64,000 bases of DNA from Flavobacterium cutihirudinis (GTDB taxonomy: Bacteria; Bacteroidota; Bacteroidia; Flavobacteriales; Flavobacteriaceae): the NCBI RefSeq assembly GCF_003385895.1, contig NZ_QRDQ01000007.1, forward strand, positions 372,001 through 436,000. The letters are read 5' to 3'. The notes under the pieces were generated by a model that worked only from the letters and a program-made list of their open reading frames with translations, was not told the origin of the DNA and searched no databases. This document shows, piece after piece, positions 24,762 to 33,079 of the stretch (position 1 is the first letter of the stretch; every line of letters starts with the position of its first letter). The position numbers and the translations under genes were made by a program.

Positions 24762-25535
24762 CTAATTTCGTTTCAATACTTTATATTGCTCATAACAGCC
24801 GCTAATAGCATCTAAAATCTGCAAGTCATTTGCAGTTTGAATAAACGAATCAGAATAGCTGCAACGCTGTAAGATTTCCGGAATTTCTTCTTTTGTTATT
24901 CCTAAAAGTATTGCAAGTGTTTCTCTGTCGTATTTTGTTTCAAGAAGATTTCTGATCGTGTCATCTTTTTTCATGTCCTTGAGCTTCTTGAGTTCTTTTC
25001 CGTTTTTTCCAAAGAAATTATAGAGCATATCGGCCGGATTAAAAATAGATCCCAGAACTTTTCCAAAAGCATTTGGAGAATATTCTCCCGCTTCATAACC
25101 TTGTGTAAGCCCGGAAATACTGTAACGGTAGTTCTCTTTGGTAGGAATAAGTTTTGAATCGACTTCCAGGTAACCAGTAAGGTTAAATGGCGCAATTACA
25201 ACTTCCTCAAGCGCAATTGCTTTTTCGGTAAGCTGAATTCTTGTCATCTTATTTTTTATCCAGTCATTCGTTACTCTAATTCGGAGTGACTGAAATCCAA
25301 GTATAGAAAAATGAAGTGTGTCATTGGCTTGTACATCAATTTCAAAATAACCTTTAGAATCAGACTTAGCGCCCAAAACCTTGTTTTTATTGATGACGTT
25401 TACGTTAGGAAGAGGCTGCTTCGTATTATCGTTAAAGATATAACCAGAAACTCTTTGAGGGCCCGTTGATTCTGTGTCCTGTGCAAAACCAACACTTGAT
25501 AGTAATATAAAAAATAAAACTGCGAAATATTTCAT
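24762..25535 (-). CDS. CarboxypepD_reg-like domain protein, exported
   Basis: The 257-residue protein has a signal peptide (MKYFAVLFFILLSSVGFAQ). An N-terminal beta-sandwich of the carboxypeptidase regulatory-like / TonB-receptor plug-extension type follows at about residues 27-110: VSGYIFNDNTKQPLPNVNVI, KGYFEIDVQANDTLHFSILG and FQSLRI. The remaining ~150 residues are helical and unassigned. The beta-barrel of SusC-like receptors is absent, so it is a stand-alone member, probably periplasmic or outer-membrane attached. Role unknown. Confidence 0.82.
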   Translation of the reverse strand: MKYFAVLFFILLSSVGFAQDTESTGPQRVSGYIFNDNTKQPLPNVNVINKNKVLGAKSDSKGYFEIDVQANDTLHFSILGFQSLRIRVTNDWIKNKMTRIQLTEKAIALEEVVIAPFNLTGYLEVDSKLIPTKENYRYSISGLTQGYEAGEYSPNAFGKVLGSIFNPADMLYNFFGKNGKELKKLKDMKKDDTIRNLLETKYDRETLAILLGITKEEIPEILQRCSYSDSFIQTANDLQILDAISGCYEQYKVLKRN

Positions 25536-25683
25536 ATCCTGATTTAAAGCACTAAAAGTAGTAAATCGGGATTAAATATTTCGCTGTCTTGGAATATAAT
25601 TATAAGAAAATTAACAAAGGATAGAAGTGTTGCTTTTAGTATTTAACTAAAAAGAGATAGGGAGGGAGATTTTTGGCATAAAA

Positions 25684-25721
25684 AAATCCCAAATTCCAAT
25701 TATGTCTGGAATTTGGGATTT
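25684..25721 (-). terminator. Hairpin terminator of the helicase gene
   Basis: Arms 25684-25698 and 25707-25721 pair perfectly over 15 bp (AAATCCCAAATTCCA). On the minus strand they are followed by a T-run. Confidence 0.9.
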
Positions 25722-25742
25722 GTATTTTAAGATCTTAAAAGA

Positions 25743-27647
25743 TTAATCTCTTCTTGGTCTTCTTGGTCTTGGTGAATCACCAAAGCTTTCAGAACGCCTT
25801 GGAGCTCTGTCAGAACCTCCTTCGTTTCTTCTGAAACCACCTTCTCTAGGTGCAGAGTTTCTGTCGCTTCTGAAACCACCTCCAGAACCTTCACGTCTTG
25901 GAGCAGAGTTTCTATCGCCTCTAAATCCTCCACCGGAACCTTCACGTCTTGGTGCAAAGTTTCCTTCTCTTCTAGGTCCGCCAGAATTACGTCCACCACC
26001 ACGGTTGTTGTGATCACGTCTTCCTCCGCCGTCATTTTTAGAAATTTCAACATTAATACGACGTCCTTCTAACTGAACGTTGTTTAAAATATCCATTACT
26101 TTATCAGTGTGCTCAGGATCAGTGTTAAAGAAAGAGAATCCTTCTTTTACGTCAACTTTGAATACGTCATCACGACCTAAATCTAATGTTTCTTTCAAGT
26201 AATCTTTAAGAGACATCCAATCGAAATTGTCTCTAGAACCAATGTTTACAAAGTAACGAACTGCTCCGTTATTGTTGAATTCTCTTGGCTCAGAATCATT
26301 TCTTTCGCGTCTTTCTCCTGAAGATTGAGACGAAATATCTCTGTTCTTTTTATAGTAAGCAATAAAACGGTTAAATTCTACTGAAACCATTTTCTTGATC
26401 AATTCTTCTTTAGATAAATCTTCAAGAACATTGTTGATTGCTGGTAAATAGTTGTCAATTTCGTGATCAACCTCAGTATCTTTAATTTTGTTTGCTAAGT
26501 GTAATAATTGAATCTCGCAGATTTCGATTCCTGATGGAATAGTTTTTTCTTCGAATTTTTGTTTGATGATTCTTTCGATAGAAGAAATTTTACGTAACTC
26601 ACTTTTTGTAACAATTACAATAGAAGTTCCTAATTTTCCAGCTCTACCTGTACGTCCAGAACGGTGGTTGTACGTTTCGATTTCATCAGGTAATTGGTAG
26701 TTTACAACGTGTGTTACGTTATCAACGTCAATACCACGTGCAGCAACGTCAGTAGCAACAAGCATCTGAATTTGTCTTCCACGGAAAGATTTCATTACAC
26801 CATCACGTTGTGCCTGAGATAAATCTCCGTGTAACGCAGCAGCACTATATCCATCTTCGATTAATTTCTCGGCAATAGCCTGAGTATCTCTTTTCGTACG
26901 ACAGAAAACTACTGAGAAAATGTCCGGGTTCGCATCAGCTAAACGTTTTAACGCTTCGTAACGGTCACGTGCATTTACTAAGTAAAATTCGTGAGATACT
27001 GTAGATGAACCTGAATTTTTAGTTCCTACAGTAATTTCAACTGGTTCGCTCATAAATTGTTTTGCAATTCTGGCAACCTCTTGTGGCATAGTTGCAGAGA
27101 ACAACCATGTACTTTTTTCGTCTGGAGTATCTGATAAAATAGATACGATATCCTCATAAAATCCCATGTTCAACATTTCGTCAGCCTCATCAAGAATACA
27201 GTAATCTATATTTTTAATGTTAACCAAACCTCTGTTGATCATGTCTTGCATTCTTCCTGGAGTTGCTACAATGATTTGTGCTCCTCTTTTGATTTCTCTA
27301 GCCTGCTCTGTAATACTAGCCCCGCCGTAAACTGCTACCACATTAATACCTTTTTCGTATTTTGAGTAGTTTTTAAGTTCGTTGGTAATCTGTAAACAAA
27401 GCTCCCTTGTTGGCGATAAAACTAATGCCTGTGTATTTCTGTTGTCAGCATCAATTTTTTGGATTAACGGAAAACCGAAAGCTGCCGTTTTCCCTGTCCC
27501 TGTCTGAGCCAACGCAACCATATCTGTGTCTTTTTCCAATAATAGGGGAATCGCCTTTTCCTGTACCTCTGACGGATTTTCAAATCCTAGATCTAAAATC
27601 GCCTTCAGTAACGATTCATTCAATCCTAATTGTTCAAATTTGTTCAT
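25743..27647 (-). CDS. DEAD-box RNA helicase with RGG-rich tail
   Basis: This 634-residue ATP-dependent RNA helicase acts in ribosome assembly or RNA turnover. The motifs are in order: Q motif with ENPSEVQEKAIPLLL, motif I AQTGTGKTA, Ia PTRELCLQ, DEAD box DEADEML, SAT, ARGIDVDNVTHV and HRSGRTGRAG. A DbpA/CsdA-like RNA-binding domain follows at about residues 460-540, then an RGG/GGF-rich disordered tail repeating RREGSGGGFR. The ATG at 27647 (NKFEQLGLNES) is preferred over one eight codons upstream. The tail is encoded by near-identical 30-50-bp direct repeats, which are prone to length change. Confidence 0.94.
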   Translation of the reverse strand: MNKFEQLGLNESLLKAILDLGFENPSEVQEKAIPLLLEKDTDMVALAQTGTGKTAAFGFPLIQKIDADNRNTQALVLSPTRELCLQITNELKNYSKYEKGINVVAVYGGASITEQAREIKRGAQIIVATPGRMQDMINRGLVNIKNIDYCILDEADEMLNMGFYEDIVSILSDTPDEKSTWLFSATMPQEVARIAKQFMSEPVEITVGTKNSGSSTVSHEFYLVNARDRYEALKRLADANPDIFSVVFCRTKRDTQAIAEKLIEDGYSAAALHGDLSQAQRDGVMKSFRGRQIQMLVATDVAARGIDVDNVTHVVNYQLPDEIETYNHRSGRTGRAGKLGTSIVIVTKSELRKISSIERIIKQKFEEKTIPSGIEICEIQLLHLANKIKDTEVDHEIDNYLPAINNVLEDLSKEELIKKMVSVEFNRFIAYYKKNRDISSQSSGERRERNDSEPREFNNNGAVRYFVNIGSRDNFDWMSLKDYLKETLDLGRDDVFKVDVKEGFSFFNTDPEHTDKVMDILNNVQLEGRRINVEISKNDGGGRRDHNNRGGGRNSGGPRREGNFAPRREGSGGGFRGDRNSAPRREGSGGGFRSDRNSAPREGGFRRNEGGSDRAPRRSESFGDSPRPRRPRRD

Positions 27648-27851
27648 ATGTATTTTTAAAATAGGGTGCAAAATTACTGTTAATTATTCAGATAAACTAA
27701 TTCAGTTTTAAGAATTATGTATTTGTTATGATTTGATTATCAAAAAGTTATGTTTCTTGTTCAATCAATTTTAAAAGAAAATCAAAAAAATATAAAAAAA
27801 AGACGTCGTGAAATATAAATTTTACGCATTAAAATGTTGTATTTTGAACAA

Positions 27852-28430
27852 TTATTTTGTTGTGTTCAGAAAATCAATAAGTTGCTCGGTTGCTAGTGCG
27901 CGATGACTTATTTTATTTTTGATTTCAGATGATAGTTCGGCAAAAGTTTCGTTGTAGTTTTCCGGTTGAAAGATTGGATCGTATCCAAAACCATTTTTTC
28001 CGGTTTTTTCTAAAATAATTTTTCCTTTGGCCAGACCGGTAAAAAGATGTTGCTCTCCATTTAAATTTAATGCAATAACGGTTTTGAACTGTGCACTGCG
28101 ATTTTCTTCATTATTTAAAGCTTCCAAAAGTTTATCCATATTATCATCGGCATTTTTTTGTTCGCCTGCATAACGTGCCGAATAAACGCCCGGAGCACCA
28201 TTTAATGCTGTAACTTCAAGTCCGGTATCATCAGCGAAACAGTCATAACCAAATTTTTCCGTTACATAATTCGCTTTTAAAATAGCATTTCCTTCAATTG
28301 TATCTGCCGTTTCCGGAATTTCTTCATGACAGCCAATTTCTTCCAGACTTAATAATTGTATCGATCCGTTTAGGATGCTTTGAATCTCTTTTATTTTGTT
28401 TTTATTGTTTGATGCGAAAACTAATTTCAT
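27852..28430 (-). CDS. rdgB: Non-canonical purine NTP pyrophosphatase (RdgB/HAM1)
   Basis: The 192-residue enzyme hydrolyses dITP, XTP and similar nucleotides to monophosphates, keeping them out of DNA. Family motifs are [16 protein letters not shown] at the N-terminus, [20 protein letters not shown] in the middle, [11 protein letters not shown], and SHRALA near the C-terminus. The start overlaps the 3' end of the DUF2809 gene by 29 bp on the same strand, which indicates translational coupling within a two-gene unit. Confidence 0.95.
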   Translation of the reverse strand: MKLVFASNNKNKIKEIQSILNGSIQLLSLEEIGCHEEIPETADTIEGNAILKANYVTEKFGYDCFADDTGLEVTALNGAPGVYSARYAGEQKNADDNMDKLLEALNNEENRSAQFKTVIALNLNGEQHLFTGLAKGKIILEKTGKNGFGYDPIFQPENYNETFAELSSEIKNKISHRALATEQLIDFLNTTK

Positions 28431-28800
28431 AAGAGGTATATTTTAAAATGATTTTTTCGAGTAAGTAAATAAAGGTTATTCCAATTGTGTAGGCGAGAAT
28501 ATCTGACCATAAAAAGCCTTGCCCTAAAACATATTTTCCAAAAAGTGTTTTTCGGAGATTGATTATCCAGTCTGCCTGATAAAGCTGTAAAAACTCAATT
28601 GCACAACAGCTTACTAAAGAAAGTAGTAATACAATTGAAGCTTTTTTATTAAATAAGAAAATCCGAATCAGAAAATAAATCATAATGGCATACAGAAAAT
28701 CTCCAATCCATACTGGAATGAATGAAATTTTTCTTGAAAGAATTCCTAGAAAAATAGTAAAGAGAAAAGCTAGAAAATAGCTGATTCGTGATTTATTCAA
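28402..28800 (-). CDS. DUF2809 family membrane protein
   Basis: The 132-residue protein has four predicted membrane helices. The conserved stretch [21 protein letters not shown] and the end [16 protein letters not shown] match DUF2809, a VanZ-like small membrane family of unknown function. It overlaps the start of rdgB by 29 bp, so the two are expressed together although no functional link is obvious. Confidence 0.85.
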   Translation of the reverse strand: MNKSRISYFLAFLFTIFLGILSRKISFIPVWIGDFLYAIMIYFLIRIFLFNKKASIVLLLSLVSCCAIEFLQLYQADWIINLRKTLFGKYVLGQGFLWSDILAYTIGITFIYLLEKIILKYTSYEISFRIKQ

Positions 28801-29001
28801 AATCTTATTTGATGTTTTTCAGAACAAATTTACAATATCTTCGGGTTAATTTTTTTGTTAAGGTTTTAAACTTTTGATAAAAAGAGTGTAAAATTTCATT
28901 TCATCATAAAGCTGTTGAAACGAAAAGACATTTCTGAAAATTACGCTAATTATTATTAACTTGGGACATTCTTAAAATTTCAGAAATTAAATAAAAAAAT
29001 C

Positions 29002-29406
29002 ATGATCAGGAAAATTAGTCAAATTTCGTTTATTGTTTTAATGATAGTAATGTTTGTGGGCTGTAAAAATACAAAACAGAAGCTGCAGGAGTTTGTAACG
29101 GCTTATAATGCTGCTGCTCCCAGTTTTAAAGCTGACAATGTTAGGCTAACAACAGCCAGAGGATATATAAATGATGATAAGATTGAGTTACGTTTTGAAA
29201 CTGCATTAGAACAAAATACACCAAACAAGCTTGCTGCAGATATTGCATTCAAAAAGCTTTTGAAAGAAATGATTAAGAAAAACCAAATTCCAAAAGATTT
29301 AATAGAAGAAGGCGTTCAGTTTGATACTTATTTTTTAGCTGATGACAATACGGTTTTTGTAAAAGAGGTATTGAATAAAGAAACGATTCCTGAATTTTTG
29401 AATTAA
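29002..29406 (+). CDS. Small hypothetical lipoprotein
   Basis: The 134-residue protein has a lipoprotein signal ending VMFVGC (Cys 21). Its body contains FVTAYNAAAPSFKADNVRLT and a C-terminal half rich in Lys. No family is recognised. It is a single-gene unit ending at a strong terminator. It is likely anchored to a membrane facing the periplasm. Confidence 0.6.
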   Translation: MIRKISQISFIVLMIVMFVGCKNTKQKLQEFVTAYNAAAPSFKADNVRLTTARGYINDDKIELRFETALEQNTPNKLAADIAFKKLLKEMIKKNQIPKDLIEEGVQFDTYFLADDNTVFVKEVLNKETIPEFLN

Positions 29407-29428
29407 GTTTTGCGGATATATAAAAGTA

Positions 29429-29464
29429 AAGCCGTTTTGTAACTGTACAAAACGGCTTATTTGT
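29429..29464. terminator. Bidirectional hairpin terminator
   Basis: AAGCCGTTTTGT (29429-29440) and ACAAAACGGCTT (29447-29458) pair perfectly. It lies between the convergent 29002 and 29466 genes. Confidence 0.88.
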
Positions 29465-29465
29465 T

Positions 29466-30977
29466 TTATCTTTTTGTGACATTCGTTAAAATGTCCGGAA
29501 AATAGAGATCGGATAAATGGGCGAATTCGTCACCACGCATAAAGATATTGATATCGACATCGCTGAAACTTTTTTTACCGGCAGCGGCCAGAAGTTCATT
29601 AGCAGAATGCAGTGTATTTTTATGAAAATGATACACGCGATCTGATTTATCGGTGACAACCAAACCTTTCATCAGCATTTTGTTTTGCGTGGCAACACCG
29701 GTTGGACATTCATTATTGTGACAACGCAAAGCCTGAATACAGCCTAAAGAAAACATAAATCCTCTTGCGCTGTTGCACATATCCGCACCCAAAGCGACTG
29801 CATGTAAGATGGAATATCCTGAAATAATTTTTCCACTTCCAATGATGCGCATTTTATCGCGGATATTTAAGCTTACCAATGTTTTATTAACAAATATCAA
29901 AGCGGGCTCAAAAGGCATACCAACACCGTCTGCAAACTCCAGCGGCGCTGCTCCGGTTCCGCCTTCAGCACCGTCAACCGTGATGAAATCAGGATACGTA
30001 TCTTCGGCAATCATTTCGTGACAAATTGCTTCAAACTCGGCAGTGTTTCCAATACAAAGCTTAAAACCAATTGGTTTTCCATTTGATAATTCACGTAACT
30101 GTGCGATAAAGCGAATAAGTCCTTTACTGTCCGAAAAAGCATGATGTCCCGGAGGAGAAAGAATCATAGTATGAGGTTCAACACCTCTTATTTTTGCAAT
30201 CTGTTCGGTGTTTTTTGCAGCGGGAAGAACTCCTCCGTGACCTGGTTTTGCACCTTGAGAAAGTTTAATTTCAATCATTTTTACATTAGGAAGATTGGCT
30301 TTTTCTGAGAATTTTTCAGGACTAAAATTTCCTTCAGCATCGCGGCATCCAAAATATCCGGTACCAATTTGCCAGGTAATATCGCCACCGCCGGCAAGAT
30401 GAAATTCGGTTAATCCGCCTTCTCCCGTATTTTGATAGAATTTTCCTTTTTGTGCACCAATATTAATGGCACGAACTGCATGTTCACTCAAAGAGCCAAA
30501 ACTCATGGCGGACACATTAAATAAAGAAGCTGAGTAAGGTTGTTTACAATCTTTACCTCCTACTAATACGCGAGGGAGTTCTTCGTTTACTTTTGCCGGA
30601 AAAATAGAATGTTTTATTCCTTCGTAAGTATCGCTATTTAAGTTTTGTTGTGTTCCAAAAGGTGTACTTGAATCAATATTCTTGGCTCTTTGATAAACCA
30701 TTGAGCGCTGGTTTCTTGAGAAAGGTTTCCCGTCTGTTGATCGTTCGATAAAATATTGCTGAATTTCAGGAGCAATCATTTCGAACAAATAACGAAAGTA
30801 GCCCAAAACAGGAAAGTTCCTTAAAATAGCATGTTTTTTTTGCAACGAATTGTAAATTCCAACCACCAATAATATTGGAAGAATAATTACGAGTAAAAAA
30901 CCACGATTGGTATAATAATAAGTTGCTGCAACGATTAGAAACAATAAGAAGCCGTAGATAAAGAATTTTTTTCTCAT
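29466..30977 (-). CDS. FMN-binding glutamate synthase-like membrane protein
   Basis: The 503-residue protein has two N-terminal membrane helices. They are followed by the FMN-binding catalytic domain of glutamate synthase: GGGDITWQIGTGYFGCRDAE, KPGHGGVLPAAK, DGAEGGTGAAPLEFADGVG and GSGKIISGYSILHAVALGAD. Cysteines in CNSARGFMFSLGCIQALRCH and NNECPTG match the 3Fe-4S cluster ligands. The amidotransferase and small-subunit domains of true GltB/GltD are absent, and it is membrane anchored, so ammonia assimilation is doubtful. Family members are called GltB-like or archaeal-type FMN glutamate synthase. Physiological substrate unknown. Confidence 0.88.
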   Translation of the reverse strand: MRKKFFIYGFLLFLIVAATYYYTNRGFLLVIILPILLVVGIYNSLQKKHAILRNFPVLGYFRYLFEMIAPEIQQYFIERSTDGKPFSRNQRSMVYQRAKNIDSSTPFGTQQNLNSDTYEGIKHSIFPAKVNEELPRVLVGGKDCKQPYSASLFNVSAMSFGSLSEHAVRAINIGAQKGKFYQNTGEGGLTEFHLAGGGDITWQIGTGYFGCRDAEGNFSPEKFSEKANLPNVKMIEIKLSQGAKPGHGGVLPAAKNTEQIAKIRGVEPHTMILSPPGHHAFSDSKGLIRFIAQLRELSNGKPIGFKLCIGNTAEFEAICHEMIAEDTYPDFITVDGAEGGTGAAPLEFADGVGMPFEPALIFVNKTLVSLNIRDKMRIIGSGKIISGYSILHAVALGADMCNSARGFMFSLGCIQALRCHNNECPTGVATQNKMLMKGLVVTDKSDRVYHFHKNTLHSANELLAAAGKKSFSDVDINIFMRGDEFAHLSDLYFPDILTNVTKR

Positions 30978-31012
30978 GTTTTTAAAATATTTAGAATGTA
31001 ATAAGTTGAAAA

Positions 31013-31792
31013 TTAATTGTATCGTAAACGAACGTATACATGTTTAATGCCTTTTTTGTCCGATTCTCTTTCATCAATTTCCAGAATTTCGGTCAAAGAT
31101 TTTAGCATTGGGGTTAGTTTAGAAAAACCATAATTTCGAGGGTCAAATTCGGGTTTTTTCTTTACAATTAAATTGCCGACATCTCCTAAAAATGCCCAGC
31201 CATCGTCGTCTTCAATGTCTTCAATCGTAGCTTCTATAAGTTCAATAGTTTGTTTATCTATTTTATGAAGTGCTTTTTCAGCTGGTTTCTCAACAGGTTT
31301 TTTCGTGTCTGTTGCCGTAGTTTTTGGTTTTTTCTTCTGAGTGGCACCATCAAGTACTTCAATATAGATAAATCGGTCACAGGCAACAATAAAAGAATTT
31401 GGTGTTTTCTTTTCTCCAATTCCAATTACTTTCATACCCGATTCGCGAAGTCTTATCGCAAGACGCGTAAAATCGCTATCACTAGAAACAATGCAGAATC
31501 CGTCCAATTTACCCGAATAAAGCAAATCCATGGCATCAATAATCAAAGCCGAATCTGAAGAGTTTTTTCCAACCGTATAACTATATTGCTGAATAGGAGT
31601 GATGGCATGTTCCAATAAAACGCCTTTCCAGCCGTTTGCATTTGGTTTTGTCCAGTCAGCATAAATTCTTTTTGTTGTTGGAGTTCCTAATTTTGCAATT
31701 TCTTCCATCATGCCTTTTACATTGCTGTAAGGAACATTATCTGCGTCTATAAGAACAGCTAATTTTAAATCTTTTGAGGTGCTGAAAGCCAT
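31013..31792 (-). CDS. NYN domain protein with OST-HTH/LOTUS domain
   Basis: The 259-residue protein pairs an N-terminal NYN (LabA-like, PIN-fold) nuclease domain with a C-terminal LOTUS/OST-HTH domain (about residues 190-259). The NYN acidic residues are visible in LIDADNVPYS, SALIIDAMDLLYSG and SSDSDFTRLAIRLRESGMKV. LOTUS domains bind RNA, so an RNA-processing or RNA-decay role is likely. A Lys-rich linker joins the domains. The gene is separate from its neighbours, with a 200-bp upstream spacer shared with the Rrf2 regulator gene. Confidence 0.88.
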   Translation of the reverse strand: MAFSTSKDLKLAVLIDADNVPYSNVKGMMEEIAKLGTPTTKRIYADWTKPNANGWKGVLLEHAITPIQQYSYTVGKNSSDSALIIDAMDLLYSGKLDGFCIVSSDSDFTRLAIRLRESGMKVIGIGEKKTPNSFIVACDRFIYIEVLDGATQKKKPKTTATDTKKPVEKPAEKALHKIDKQTIELIEATIEDIEDDDGWAFLGDVGNLIVKKKPEFDPRNYGFSKLTPMLKSLTEILEIDERESDKKGIKHVYVRLRYN

Positions 31793-31931
31793 TATTTAGA
31801 GGTTATAAATTATAATACTCTCAAAGTTAAAATTAAAATTTGTTTTTATATGAATTTAATGACGAATTAGTGTTTTTCCAATACTTAATTATTTTGGTTA
31901 TAAATAAGTTTTGAAACTTATAAAATTAATT

Positions 31932-31949
31932 AAAGATAAATTTGTCTTT
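31932..31949. promoter_or_regulatory. Near-palindromic operator upstream of the Rrf2 regulator
   Basis: AAAGATAAATTTGTCTTT reads almost the same on both strands (AAAGANAAATTTNTCTTT). It overlaps the -33 TTG of the regulator promoter, a position suited to repression. Copies with one change each occur before the NO reductase and nirK genes. E. coli NsrR sites have a similar AAGAT-N-ATCTT layout, which makes the adjacent Rrf2 protein the probable binder. Confidence 0.7.
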
Positions 31950-31972
31950 TATTTCAAAACTCTATATCTTTG
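31942..31972 (+). promoter_or_regulatory. Promoter of the Rrf2 regulator gene
   Basis: TTG at 31942-31944 and TATCTTTG at 31965-31972 are separated by 20 bases, matching the flavobacterial consensus. The ATG follows 23 bp later. Confidence 0.65.
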
Positions 31973-31994
31973 TATGGAATTAATGAATTGAGAT

Positions 31995-32444
31995 ATGTTT
32001 TCAAAAGCGTGTGAGTACGGAATCAGAGCTTCTATTTTTATTGCAACCAATTCTTCTAAAGGAATTAGAGTTGGAATAAAAGATGTTGCCAAAGAAATTG
32101 ATTCCCCAGAACCTTTTACTGCGAAGATTATGCAGATTCTTACTAAAAGTGGGATTATACATTCGGCTAAAGGAGTAGGAGGCGGTTTTGAGGTTTCGAA
32201 TGAAGCGCTAAAATCAATAAAATTAATTCAGATTGTAGATGCAATTGATGGTGATAAAATTTACAGAGGTTGCGGTATTGGTCTAAAAGAATGTTCAGAA
32301 GAGCATCCTTGTCCGGTTCATCACGATTTTAAAAAAATCAGAGGGCTTCTTTTAGAAATGCTGACCAAAACAACTCTGGAACAGCTCGCTTCGGGCGTCA
32401 AATCAGGTGATTTTTTTCTTAAAACATTGAATACAAATAATTAA
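31995..32444 (+). CDS. Rrf2 family transcriptional regulator, probable NO sensor
   Basis: The 149-residue protein has an N-terminal winged helix (FSKACEYGIRASIFIA, then a wing with GVGGGFEVS). Three C-terminal cysteines (C93, C100, C106, in CGIGLKECSEEHPCPVH) are spaced as Fe-S ligands in NsrR and IscR relatives. It is followed 16 bp later by azurin and sits beside NO reductase and Ric genes. A nitric-oxide-responsive repressor like NsrR is therefore inferred. Its own promoter carries the candidate operator, which implies autoregulation. IscR-type function is less likely, as no Fe-S assembly genes are near. Confidence 0.88.
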   Translation: MFSKACEYGIRASIFIATNSSKGIRVGIKDVAKEIDSPEPFTAKIMQILTKSGIIHSAKGVGGGFEVSNEALKSIKLIQIVDAIDGDKIYRGCGIGLKECSEEHPCPVHHDFKKIRGLLLEMLTKTTLEQLASGVKSGDFFLKTLNTNN

Positions 32445-32459
32445 ATAAATACCAAAAAA

Positions 32460-32990
32460 ATGAATACTAGAAACAAACTTTCATTATTGATCCTAATGGG
32501 ATTTTTAGCAGTAACTTCTTGTGGAAAAAAAGAAACAGCTCCAACTGAGCAGCCAACAGAAGCAACCGATACTTATACAGAAGGTGAAGCAGCACCAACA
32601 GCAGCAGCGACTGAAGAAAATGTATTGGTAATTGAAGGTAACGATCAAATGCAGTACAATTTGAATGAATTGAAAGCTGTTGCAGGAAAACCAATTAAAC
32701 TAACTTTAAAACATGTTGGTAAAATTCCAAAAGAAGCAATGGGACACAATTTAGTGATCTTGCAGGAAGGTACAGACCAAGCTGCTTTTGCATTGAAAGC
32801 AAATGATGCGAAAGCGACAGATTATATCCCGGAATCAGAAAAAGCCTCAGTTATTGCTCACACTAAATTATTAGGTGGTGGAGAAGAAGATACAATCGAA
32901 TTTACAATTGATAAAAAAGGATCTTATCCATTTATTTGTTCTTTCCCTGGTCACGTTGCCATGATGAAAGGTGTGTTAATTGTTGAGTAA
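32460..32990 (+). CDS. Azurin-like copper protein, lipoprotein
   Basis: The 176-residue protein is a blue (type 1) copper electron carrier. A lipoprotein signal (LMGFLAVTSC, Cys 21) is followed by a Thr/Glu/Ala-rich linker and the azurin domain from about residue 55. Copper ligands are His in MGHNLVI and the Cys-His-Met set in ICSFPGHVAMMKG. It probably carries electrons to NirK or another periplasmic reductase. It lies 15 bp after the Rrf2 gene and ends at a terminator, so the two form one transcript. Confidence 0.93.
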   Translation: MNTRNKLSLLILMGFLAVTSCGKKETAPTEQPTEATDTYTEGEAAPTAAATEENVLVIEGNDQMQYNLNELKAVAGKPIKLTLKHVGKIPKEAMGHNLVILQEGTDQAAFALKANDAKATDYIPESEKASVIAHTKLLGGGEEDTIEFTIDKKGSYPFICSFPGHVAMMKGVLIVE

Positions 32991-32996
32991 ATAATC

Positions 32997-33034
32997 AAAA
33001 CTCCAAATGCTGCAAATAGGTTTGGAGTTTTTTT
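32997..33034 (+). terminator. Hairpin terminator after azurin
   Basis: AAAACTCCAAA (32997-33007) pairs with TTTGGAGTTTT (33021-33031), followed by a T-run. It separates the regulator-azurin unit from the NO reductase gene. Confidence 0.85.
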
Positions 33035-33045
33035 AAAAACTAATA

Positions 33046-33063
33046 AAAGATAAAATTGTCTTT
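33046..33063. promoter_or_regulatory. Near-palindromic operator upstream of NO reductase
   Basis: AAAGATAAAATTGTCTTT differs from the Rrf2-gene site at one central base. It ends 16 bp before the NO reductase ATG, placing it over or just after the transcription start. Confidence 0.7.
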
Positions 33064-33079
33064 TATTGAATTAAGAAAA

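Noticed and set aside
25727..26053. Open frame of 108 residues rich in Glu, Val and Asp within the helicase tail
   Set aside because: It is the +1/-1 shadow of the repetitive RGG-coding tail, and the helicase frame is clearly the real one.
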